Of a stretch of DNA of 5,217 bases, positions 1 to 5,217 are shown one piece after another. The stretch is taken from contig JAMPYH010000207.1 in the NCBI GenBank assembly GCA_023700785.1, positions 1 to 5,217 on the forward strand, written 5' to 3'. The position numbers were made by a program, and so were the translations under genes. The notes beneath the pieces were generated by a model, which worked only from the letters and a program-made list of their open reading frames with translations, ran no database searches and had not been told where the DNA came from. The DNA is from Candidatus Zixiibacteriota bacterium. Its GTDB lineage: Bacteria; Zixibacteria; MSB-5A5; GN15; FEB-12. Numbering within the stretch: position 1 is the first letter of the stretch; every line of letters starts with the position of its first letter.

Positions 1-255
1 AGAGCCGGAGACGGCATTTGTCAATTTCTGGCCGGTCGGGAAAAGTTTGAGTGAATCGGCGCGAACCGCGGCATAGGCGAAAAGGACGGAGTCCCCCGGC
101 GCGATATCGGTAGGCGTTCCGGTAAATGATGTAATATCCGGCTTCGTTACTTTGGGCGGCTCAGTCGGGCCGTCACCTCCACATGAAAGCAGTCCGGCGA
201 TCATGCAGATGGCCGTCGCGCCGGTGAGTATTCGCCTGACCTGGTGGTGTTGCAC
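1..255 (-). CDS. Ig-like-domain lipoprotein, N-terminal part (cut by left window edge)
   Basis: An open frame of 85 codons runs off the left edge, so only the N-terminus is seen. From the GTG start the protein has two arginines (R7, R8), a hydrophobic stretch (about residues 9-23) and a lipobox Leu-Leu-Ser-Cys with Cys25 as the lipidated residue. A Gly/Asp/Pro-rich linker follows. From about residue 40 the pattern ITSFTGTPTDIAPGDSVLF resembles the first strands of the bacterial Ig-like domains that often follow lipoprotein linkers. The +2 residue is Gly, not Asp, so by the E. coli sorting rule it would go to the outer membrane. GTG at 255 is the only start giving a full signal peptide; a GAGGA lies 12 nt upstream, a little far. 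It sits 26 bp after the barrel gene and is probably co-transcribed with it. The function is unknown; a surface or periplasmic binding role is only a guess. Confidence 0.75.
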   Translation of the reverse strand, partial: MQHHQVRRILTGATAICMIAGLLSCGGDGPTEPPKVTKPDITSFTGTPTDIAPGDSVLFAYAAVRADSLKLFPTGQKLTNAVSGS

Positions 256-281
256 TATTGTGATCGATCCTCGCGTTCTGG

Positions 282-944
282 CTAGGGCCGCACGTAATAG
301 CGCAGCGCCAGTCCGAGATTAAGATAACGAGGACGTTCGTCGGACGCCATAACATCATACCGGTTAAGTGAGACCAGACTTATCTGGGAACCGTCGGCAT
401 TTTGGGCCAGCCGGAGGTCGAATCCGAAATTAAGACCGGCTAGCGCCTTCATCTCGGTCTCGTTGTCGAAATCATCGTTGTCGTAGCCCGCTGACATGAT
501 CCCGGCGGTAACGCCCAGTCCGACAAAAGGCGAGAAGCCGATTTGAGCCATATCACTCAAATAGTAGTTAATGCTCAGGTCGAGGTCGTAGCTGCTGATG
601 CCGAGCCCCTCGATACCGGTAACGACTACATCGTTATTTTCAACTACATCCTGAAGTTCATGTTTGGTATAACGGAAATCGAGCCCCCAGTGCATGCGGC
701 CGGCGCGCACCTGCCCCAGGCCGATTCCAAAAGATCCCCCTGACTCATAGACATCATCAGCGTCGAAATTGCCGTTGTAGTCGGGCAAATTAAAGAACTC
801 AACCTCGCCAACAGGACTGTTGTAGGAGCCAAACACCTGCAGATAATTCAGGGATCGGCTGGTTCGAGAGATGGCGAAACTGTCGGCCGCTGCCAGGGTC
901 AAACAGAGTACCATCAGAAGCGCGGCGGATCGAAGCTTGGACAT
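282..944 (-). CDS. Outer-membrane beta-barrel protein (putative), 220 aa
   Basis: The protein has a signal peptide (K3, R5, hydrophobic core about residues 7-18, likely cleavage after Ser-Phe-Ala24). Alternating polar/hydrophobic strands follow, for example FSPFVGLGVTAG (about 137-148), ALAGLNFGFDLRLA and the terminal YLNLGLALRYYVRP. Glycine and aromatic residues sit as in small OmpA-like/OMP_b-brl porin-type barrels. Strands are separated by acidic loops (about 59-66 and 155-162). The size fits an 8-10 strand barrel. The frame can be extended 4 codons to a TTG at 956, but ATG at 944 is chosen because GGGAG (950-954) lies 5 nt upstream and because the signal peptide then begins MSKLRS. A near-consensus promoter lies just upstream, and a lipoprotein gene follows 26 bp downstream. 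It is probably a structural or adhesion-type surface protein; no substrate can be inferred. The barrel call rests on pattern, not on a recognised family signature. Confidence 0.8.
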   Translation of the reverse strand: MSKLRSAALLMVLCLTLAAADSFAISRTSRSLNYLQVFGSYNSPVGEVEFFNLPDYNGNFDADDVYESGGSFGIGLGQVRAGRMHWGLDFRYTKHELQDVVENNDVVVTGIEGLGISSYDLDLSINYYLSDMAQIGFSPFVGLGVTAGIMSAGYDNDDFDNETEMKALAGLNFGFDLRLAQNADGSQISLVSLNRYDVMASDERPRYLNLGLALRYYVRP

Positions 945-949
945 ATTGT

Positions 950-954
950 CTCCC
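950..954 (-). promoter_or_regulatory. Ribosome-binding site of the barrel gene
   Basis: GGGAG on the minus strand ends 5 nt before ATG 944. It overlaps the alternative TTG codon at 956-954, which argues that the TTG is not the start. Confidence 0.7.
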
Positions 955-974
955 AAAGTGTTACGCGACTTTGC

Positions 975-1003
975 AGTATAGCGGCCGCAGCCGCGTCTGT
1001 CAA
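975..1003 (-). promoter_or_regulatory. Near-consensus sigma70-type promoter for the barrel-lipoprotein unit
   Basis: Reading the minus strand, TTGACA (1003-998) is a perfect -35 box and TATACT (980-975) a 5/6 -10 box, with an exactly 17-bp spacer. The predicted transcript would begin near 968, giving a leader of about 25 nt that contains the GGGAG ribosome-binding site. The spacer is unusually GC-rich and contains an inverted repeat GCGGC-N4-GCCGC (981-994), which could be an operator or could be chance. Strong constitutive expression would be expected if the housekeeping sigma factor of this organism reads this consensus. Confidence 0.7.
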
Positions 1004-1103
1004 TCGGAATCCATTAATGTTGCCTATATCTTTCTACCGTTAAGTACCGATTTTGACCAGATTTTCTTCCCAAAGGCTGCTTAGTTCTTTATCGAAATAT
1101 GAC

Positions 1104-1133
1104 TTGCACCGATACAGGAAATGCCTATATAAC
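1104..1133 (+). promoter_or_regulatory. Candidate promoter for the dehydrogenase-acetate kinase operon
   Basis: TTGCAC (1104-1109) is followed after 16 bp by TATATA (1126-1131), or after 18 bp by TATAAC (1128-1133). A start site near 1139-1141 would leave a leader of about 43 nt before ATG 1183. The match is clearly weaker than the divergent promoter on the other strand. The rest of the intergenic region 1004-1182 is AT-rich and shows no RNA gene or riboswitch that I can recognise. Confidence 0.45.
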
Positions 1134-1182
1134 GTTGGCAAACGTGGTGTTTGTTACGAATTTCACAATAGTGAGTTGAGAA

Positions 1183-2088
1183 ATGGCGACATCTAAAATA
1201 GTAGTCATCGGCGCCGGGATCATGGGACAAGGCCTTGCTGAGGCGATTGCCACCACCGGCCATGAAGTCACCCTGGTTGACCGTACCACCAAACTGGCGG
1301 AACGCGGCGTTAAGGGAATAGGCGAGTCGATGGATCGCGAGATCAGTCGTTGGGGGCTGACCAAGTCGGACAAAAAAGCGATCCTGGCCCGCATCAGCGC
1401 CTCAAGCGACCTGTCTGTCGCCGAAGACGCGGAGATCGTGCTCGAAGCGATCTACGAGGATCTCGAGAAAAAGCGCGCGCTTTTTGAAAAGCTCGATACC
1501 ATCTGCGGACCCGACGTGGTGTTGATCACCAACACCGCGACGCTCTCCATCTCCGAAATAGCCCAATCCACGGAACGACCGGAGAAAGTCATCGGGATGC
1601 ACTTCTTGAATCCGGTCACCAGGATCCCTCTGGTCGAGATCGTCAAAGGGCTCAAGACCGACGAGTCAACCTTCCGCAAGGCGGTCGAGCTGGCGGATAT
1701 TCTTGAAAAGAAATGGATCACGGTCAATGAGTACCCCGGCTATGTGACCACCCGGATCATCGTGCCGCTGATCAACGAAGCGATGCACGTCCTGATGGAG
1801 GGAGTGGCGTCGGCGGAGGATATCGATGAGGCGATGAAACTCGGCTTTGGCTTTAATGTCGGCCCGCTCGCGCTGGCGGATATGATGGGATTGGATGTGG
1901 TGATGTCCTGGATGATGAACCTGCTCAATGAGCTTTCCGATCACAAGTACAACCCCTGCCCGATCCTTCGCAAGATGGTTCGCGCCGGCCATCTCGGGGT
2001 CAAGTCCGGCCGCGGATTCTTCCAGTACGACGCTGAAGGAAACCGCATCCCGACCCGCACCACGGTAGTATCGGAGGTGGTGAAATGA
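1183..2088 (+). CDS. 3-hydroxyacyl-CoA dehydrogenase family protein (3-hydroxybutyryl-CoA dehydrogenase-like), atypical active site
   Basis: This 301-residue protein has the family's two domains. The N-terminal Rossmann fold carries the NAD motif GAGIMGQGLA (10-19) and an acidic Asp33 after the second strand, as in NAD enzymes. The C-terminal helical domain ends in RAGHLGVKSGRGFFQYD (267-283). Known members reduce acetoacetyl-CoA or oxidise (S)-3-hydroxyacyl-CoA, and clostridial Hbd (about 282 aa) aligns along its length. His140 (in GMHFLNP) and Glu152 (in LVEIVKG) match the catalytic His/Glu pair. However, the position of the catalytic Ser is Ala119 (NTATLS instead of NTSSLS), and the position of the conserved Asn is Thr190 (PGYVTTR instead of PGFVVNR). 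The usual HPMGPLEL is FNVGPLAL (224-231). An extra tail of about 18 residues follows the family's normal end. ATG 1183 is the first possible start, since an in-frame TGA lies 4 bp upstream; its ribosome-binding site is weak (GTGAG 1171-1175). It overlaps the acetate kinase gene. Family membership is sure; the reaction is not. Confidence 0.9.
   Translation: MATSKIVVIGAGIMGQGLAEAIATTGHEVTLVDRTTKLAERGVKGIGESMDREISRWGLTKSDKKAILARISASSDLSVAEDAEIVLEAIYEDLEKKRALFEKLDTICGPDVVLITNTATLSISEIAQSTERPEKVIGMHFLNPVTRIPLVEIVKGLKTDESTFRKAVELADILEKKWITVNEYPGYVTTRIIVPLINEAMHVLMEGVASAEDIDEAMKLGFGFNVGPLALADMMGLDVVMSWMMNLLNELSDHKYNPCPILRKMVRAGHLGVKSGRGFFQYDAEGNRIPTRTTVVSEVVK
2073..2077 (+). promoter_or_regulatory. 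Strong ribosome-binding site of ackA inside the dehydrogenase gene
   Basis: GGAGG lies 7 nt before ATG 2085, inside the last codons of the upstream gene, and is followed by the ATGA stop-start overlap (2085-2088). It is much stronger than the site of the first gene. The kinase can therefore be translated both independently and by coupling. Confidence 0.85.
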
Positions 2089-3314
2089 AGATCCTGGTAT
2101 TGAACTGCGGTTCATCCTCTGTCAAATATCAACTGATCGACACCGACAGTCAGATCGCGCTGGCCAAGGGACTGGTGTCACGGATCGGGATGTCGGAATC
2201 GGTCCTCACGCACAAACCGTGGGATCGCCCGGAGATCAAAGTATCGGCCGAGATATTGGATCATATTGTGGCGGTGGAGTATGTCGTGTCGATGCTCCTC
2301 TCCCCCAACCATGGCGTCATCAAGGACAAAAACGAGATCAACGCGATCGGTCATCGCGTGGTGCATGGCGGCGAGGAGTTCACCGATTCCGTGCTGATCA
2401 CGCCGGATCTCATGTCCGCCCTGCGCTCGCTGATCGAGCTGGCGCCGCTGCACAACCCGCACAACATTCGCGGCATTAACGCTTGCATCAAGACCCTGCC
2501 GAAAGTGCCGCAGGTCGCGGTCTTCGACACGGCATTCCACTGGCGAATGCCCCCGCACGCTTATATTTATGGCATCCCTTATGTATTCTATAAGCGATAT
2601 TCGATCCGCCGTTACGGCTTCCACGGTACTTCGCACAAGTATGTCAGCGACCGCGCGGCGCATATGCTCGGAAAGCCGCTGTCGGAACTGAAGATCATTA
2701 CCGCGCATCTCGGGAATGGAGCGTCGATGGCCGCGGTGGATAGCGGTGTTTCGATCGATACCTCCATGGGGTTCACTCCGCTTGAAGGTTTGTTGATGGG
2801 GACCCGCTCGGGGGACCTCGACCCGGCGATCATTCTGCATATCATGGCACGTGAAGAACTCTCATTGCACGAGGGGAATACCATGCTGAACAAGCATTCC
2901 GGCCTGGTCGGCATCTCAGGTGTTTCTTCGGATATGCGAGAAGTGATCTCGGCGGCCAATTCCGGCAACAGTAACGCCAAATTGGCGCTGGATATTTTCT
3001 GCTACCGGATCAAGAAGTATATCGGTTCCTACTGGGCCGCGATGGGGCGCCTTGACGCAATTGTCTTCACCGCCGGTGTCGGGGAGAACTCCTCGGTGGT
3101 CCGTTCGCTTTCCTGCAAAGGGATGGAGCAGATGGGAGTAGTTGTTGACGAAGAGAAGAACAGCGCCGCGACGGCCAAGGAGATGGATATATCCGGGCCA
3201 GGCGCCAAGGTAAAAGTCCTCGTCATCCCGACCAACGAAGAATTGGTGATCGCGCAGGATACGCAGAGGATAGTTGAAGAGAGAATGGCGGGGGGCGCCG
3301 TCCCGACCCAATAG
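2085..3314 (+). CDS. ackA: Acetate kinase
   Basis: This cytoplasmic enzyme interconverts acetyl phosphate + ADP and acetate + ATP. It usually works with phosphotransacetylase in acetate formation or uptake. The 409-residue length is normal for the family (about 400). Signature motifs are present: VLNCGSSSVKYQ (5-16), HRVVHGG (90-96), VFDTAFH (146-152), GFHGTSHKYVS (178-188), HLGNGAS (208-214), GTRSGDLDP (239-247), TAGVGENS (329-336) and TNEEL (383-387). Catalytic and binding residues known from the Methanosarcina thermophila enzyme are at the same or nearly the same numbers: Asn7, Ser10, Arg91, His123, Asp148, His180, Arg241 and Glu385. The hydrophobic pocket for the acetate methyl group (Val93, Leu122, Phe179, Pro232) is also unchanged, which favours acetate over butyrate or propionate. 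The start is fixed by GGAGG 7 nt upstream. It overlaps the dehydrogenase gene by 4 bp and is followed by a terminator, so it ends the operon. No phosphotransacetylase gene is in the window. Confidence 0.97.
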   Translation: MKILVLNCGSSSVKYQLIDTDSQIALAKGLVSRIGMSESVLTHKPWDRPEIKVSAEILDHIVAVEYVVSMLLSPNHGVIKDKNEINAIGHRVVHGGEEFTDSVLITPDLMSALRSLIELAPLHNPHNIRGINACIKTLPKVPQVAVFDTAFHWRMPPHAYIYGIPYVFYKRYSIRRYGFHGTSHKYVSDRAAHMLGKPLSELKIITAHLGNGASMAAVDSGVSIDTSMGFTPLEGLLMGTRSGDLDPAIILHIMAREELSLHEGNTMLNKHSGLVGISGVSSDMREVISAANSGNSNAKLALDIFCYRIKKYIGSYWAAMGRLDAIVFTAGVGENSSVVRSLSCKGMEQMGVVVDEEKNSAATAKEMDISGPGAKVKVLVIPTNEELVIAQDTQRIVEERMAGGAVPTQ

Positions 3315-3340
3315 ATAGGTTTCCTGCGTATGATATCCAC

Positions 3341-3367
3341 GGGCCCGCTGTCGGGCCCTTTTTCTTT
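3341..3367 (+). terminator. Rho-independent terminator after ackA
   Basis: A perfect 7-bp GC stem, GGGCCCG (3341-3347) and CGGGCCC (3352-3358), encloses a 4-nt loop and is followed by a T-rich tract (TTTTTCTTT, 3359-3367). It begins 26 bp after the ackA stop codon. It separates the metabolic operon from the membrane-protein gene downstream. Confidence 0.93.
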
Positions 3368-3381
3368 GGCTGATTCTCATT

Positions 3382-3410
3382 TTGCAATTCCGTGAGCCGG
3401 ATTGTACATT
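3382..3410 (+). promoter_or_regulatory. Candidate promoter for the membrane glycosyltransferase-like gene
   Basis: TTGCAA (3382-3387) and TACATT (3405-3410) are separated by exactly 17 bp, each box matching 4 of 6 consensus positions. The start site would be near 3416-3418, leaving about 28 nt before TTG 3445. Such a transcript would keep the AGAGG at 3434-3438 but cut into the GGAGGG at 3413-3418. A promoter is expected here because a strong terminator lies just upstream. Confidence 0.45.
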
Positions 3411-3412
3411 GT

Positions 3413-3429
3413 GGAGGGCGGCAATGTAG
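3413..3429 (+). promoter_or_regulatory. Ribosome-binding site followed by an ATG-TAG start-stop element
   Basis: GGAGGG (3413-3418) stands 5 nt before ATG 3424, which is followed immediately by TAG (3427-3429). This ATG is in the same frame as the large open frame that starts at TTG 3445. It may be a minimal leader (start-stop) signal, a nonsense change at codon 2 of the original gene start, or chance. TAG also ends ackA and the barrel gene at their expected C-termini, so TAG is a real stop in this genome. Confidence 0.45.
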
Positions 3430-3433
3430 CAAC

Positions 3434-3438
3434 AGAGG
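3434..3438 (+). promoter_or_regulatory. Ribosome-binding site that decides the TTG start at 3445
   Basis: AGAGG ends 6 nt before TTG 3445. No other usual start codon with a ribosome-binding site lies between the in-frame TAG (3427-3429) and the first membrane segment; the next in-frame ATG (3502) would remove most of that segment. Confidence 0.6.
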
Positions 3439-3444
3439 ATTGGC

Positions 3445-5217
3445 TTGAATATCTTCACAACCTACCTGGTCACCGGGATCGCACTGCTTGGTTTTGGTTG
3501 GATGTTGCTTCGGATCGGGGTCGCTTCCAAAACAAAACTCCGCATTAGCGAATCAATCGACCATCTGGTTGGGTCGATCCAGACCCGAATCGGAGAGCAT
3601 GGCGCGGCTTTACTGATCTCTCTCGTATTTTTCGCCGCGGCGGCGTTTTACACGCGACCGACACTAACCCTTGGCGGGTTTGGCGAGCAGTTTGCCGCGC
3701 TGGCCAAAGAACCATTCGGGATCAATCCGGCGATCGGCTTCCCACACCGGATACTTACACCGCTTCTCAGCTACCTCCTCTTTCTGCGAGGCGAGCTGAT
3801 CATCATTACCAATCTGCTGGCGGCGTGGCTGGTTCTGTACACCGGGTATCGCTACTTCCGATCTCGTTTTGACCGGCCGGTCGAGGCTGTCGCGGGGGTC
3901 GCGATCCTGGCATTCTCGCTGGTGACTTTAAACTCAATGTTCAATTCCGGCTACACTGATTCCATCACCATCCTGTTGCTACTGCTCATGTGGTGGGTAC
4001 GGAGCAGACCGAAACTCTTCTGGCTCTGTTTTCTACTCGCGCTTTTCAATCGCGAATCGGTCGCGTTTATGATCCCCTGGTTTGTCTATCTCCGGATTCA
4101 AGACCACGATCGCCCATTTCATGACAAGTTATTTGAGGTACTCGCGGGACTGGCACTAACATTGGGATCGTACGGGCTTTTTAGGTACTGGCTCGCGGCA
4201 CGCCAGGATGTCGTCTATTCTCTTTCATTCTACCTCAAGCATCTCCCGGAGAATCCGGTCTTCTGGCTCGTCCAGTCCGGTTGGTATCAATTTTTTGGCC
4301 TGTTCACGGTCTTTAAGACGATCTGGATAATCCCGATTATCGCGGGGATCAGATCCTGGCGAGAGAATCGCGAAGTTGCCTGGTCAATGCTGATCCTTTT
4401 GGGATGCACCTGGGCGCAGTTCATTATCGCGTATGATTCCTCCCGTCTTTTCACACAAGGTTTCCTTATAGTCGTGATCGCACTCGAATATCTGTTCTCC
4501 GTGCACAAGCAGTGGAGCTTAAAACTGGTCGGATGGGCTGTCGCGCTTGGCCTTTTTGTCCCCCAGTGGTACACCGCGGCAAAACAGGTTGTGCTCTTCC
4601 GACCGCTCGTAACATACGGCGTTCCGCACGAATATCTCGCTGTTCTCATTCTTGCGCTGGTCGCGCTCGTTCTATTTTTGACAACATCACGGCGAGTGCG
4701 GCAGTATGCGGTTTGGGGATTGGCGACAGTAATTGTCGCGGCGTTTCTCGCTTCTGTCTATCTGGCTGGCTACACGCTTCCGGTTCCATGGCCCGACGAG
4801 GCCCATTTCCTCTGGCAGTCGGTCGGCGTCGCCGAACATGGTTCGCTCCTTTCACCGGAGCTGAACCCCGAGCGGCATGTCCTCTGGATGCCGCCCGGAT
4901 ATATGAGTGTTGTCGGCGGGCTGTTCGCGATCTTCGGCAATTCGATGGCACTCGCTCGGTCTGTCTCGTTGGTCTGCATGCTGGCCGTGATCCCAATGCT
5001 GTTGGTCATAGTTTATCGCGTCTGGCCGTCGTTGATCACAATGCTGGTAGCGCCATGGTTTTTGCTCAGTGGCGCGTTTATCGCGGCCGCGAATATCGCG
5101 CGCATGGAGGCGATACTTCTCGTACTGCTTTGTGGTTCGTTTCTCCTGCTGGCAGCCGGCCGGATCTGGATTGCGATCGCCTTGCTTTTACTCACGCCGT
5201 TGATCCATCCGAATGGG
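3445..5217 (+). CDS. Polytopic membrane protein with a GT-C glycosyltransferase-like C-terminal module, possible fusion (cut by right window edge)
   Basis: The frame is open for 591 codons with no stop before the edge. Segments rich in Leu, Ile, Val, Phe and Trp recur throughout, with roughly 12-14 membrane spans before residue 445 and more after. The first part (about 1-415) has a loop FPHRILTPLLSYLL (99-112), NSGYTDS (167-173), LFNRESVAFMIPWF (200-213) and AYDSSRLF (329-336). This resembles uncharacterised bacterial membrane proteins of the sugar-transferase type, but I cannot name the family. At about 421-443 a new span leads into a loop with PVPWPDEAHF (446-455, Asp451-Glu452). MPPGYMSVVGGLFAIFG (482-498) and ARSVSL follow, then further spans. 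This is the usual order at the start of PMT/ArnT-like GT-C glycosyltransferases, whose first outer loop carries an Asp-Glu pair. These enzymes use polyprenyl-phosphate sugars in the inner membrane. TTG 3445 is chosen from the AGAGG 6 nt upstream and the in-frame TAG before it. The fold call is inference; substrate is unknown. Confidence 0.75.
   Translation, partial: MNIFTTYLVTGIALLGFGWMLLRIGVASKTKLRISESIDHLVGSIQTRIGEHGAALLISLVFFAAAAFYTRPTLTLGGFGEQFAALAKEPFGINPAIGFPHRILTPLLSYLLFLRGELIIITNLLAAWLVLYTGYRYFRSRFDRPVEAVAGVAILAFSLVTLNSMFNSGYTDSITILLLLLMWWVRSRPKLFWLCFLLALFNRESVAFMIPWFVYLRIQDHDRPFHDKLFEVLAGLALTLGSYGLFRYWLAARQDVVYSLSFYLKHLPENPVFWLVQSGWYQFFGLFTVFKTIWIIPIIAGIRSWRENREVAWSMLILLGCTWAQFIIAYDSSRLFTQGFLIVVIALEYLFSVHKQWSLKLVGWAVALGLFVPQWYTAAKQVVLFRPLVTYGVPHEYLAVLILALVALVLFLTTSRRVRQYAVWGLATVIVAAFLASVYLAGYTLPVPWPDEAHFLWQSVGVAEHGSLLSPELNPERHVLWMPPGYMSVVGGLFAIFGNSMALARSVSLVCMLAVIPMLLVIVYRVWPSLITMLVAPWFLLSGAFIAAANIARMEAILLVLLCGSFLLLAAGRIWIAIALLLLTPLIHPNG

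Noticed and set aside
173..358. A 61-codon minus-strand frame spanning the barrel-lipoprotein junction
   Set aside because: It overlaps both the end of the barrel gene and the start of the lipoprotein in another frame, and its product is low-complexity with no signal or motif.
253..1173. The 10-mer CACAATAGTG occurs just before the dehydrogenase start (1164-1173) and, on the minus strand, across the lipoprotein start (262-253)
   Set aside because: Shared 10-mers are expected by chance in a window of this size, and no longer similarity flanks the two copies.
3427..3429. Reading TAG as a sense codon, which would give the membrane protein an ATG start at 3424
   Set aside because: TAG ends both ackA and the barrel gene at positions that fit their families, so general reassignment of TAG is not supported here.
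1666..3458. Long open frames on the minus strand opposite the dehydrogenase and ackA (1666-2115, 2178-2840, 2916-3458)
   Set aside because: They are antisense to clearly recognised genes, are rich in Arg, His and Asp as expected from reversed GC-rich codons, and show no family motif or good ribosome-binding site. One also runs through the ackA terminator.
4287..5195. Minus-strand open frames opposite the membrane-protein gene
   Set aside because: The plus strand is open without a stop and gives regular membrane segments, so these are shadows; their Ser/Arg/Thr-rich sequences have no recognisable domain.

Overview
The window looks like chromosomal DNA from a Gram-negative bacterium of moderately high GC content. 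Evidence for an outer membrane is a beta-barrel-like secreted protein and an Ig-like lipoprotein. Shine-Dalgarno sites and -35/-10 style promoters are easy to see, and GTG and TTG are plausible start codons beside ATG. The gene mix fits an uncultured FCB-type lineage, but this taxonomic guess is weak and rests on style rather than a marker gene. No mobile element, CRISPR array, tRNA or rRNA is visible.

Left part (1-1182): two genes on the minus strand form a short transcription unit. A near-consensus promoter (975-1003) drives a 220-residue outer-membrane beta-barrel candidate (282-944). After 26 bp comes a lipoprotein with an Ig-like domain (255 down to the left edge, incomplete). The 238-bp divergent intergenic region 945-1182 holds this promoter and a weaker rightward one.

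Middle part (1183-3367): a rightward two-gene operon. A 3-hydroxyacyl-CoA dehydrogenase-family protein overlaps a canonical acetate kinase by 4 bp (ATGA), and a strong rho-independent terminator closes the unit. The kinase keeps its catalytic residues and the acetate-methyl pocket. The dehydrogenase keeps the fold, the NAD motif and the His/Glu pair, but the usual catalytic Ser is Ala and the usual Asn is Thr. Together they suggest acyl-CoA/acetate metabolism with substrate-level ATP formation, with an atypical or repurposed dehydrogenase.

Right part (3368-5217): a promoter candidate and one long open frame (591 codons, running off the right edge) for a polytopic membrane protein. Its first ~415 residues look like a complete multi-span membrane protein. 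From ~residue 420 it looks like the beginning of a GT-C (PMT/ArnT-like) glycosyltransferase, so the gene may be a fusion. Just upstream, a strong ribosome-binding site leads into an in-frame ATG followed directly by TAG; the likely working start is a TTG 21 bp further on.

There is no clear defence or other new multi-gene system here. The points most worth checking are the altered dehydrogenase active site, the possible double membrane-glycosyltransferase fusion and the ATG-TAG leader.
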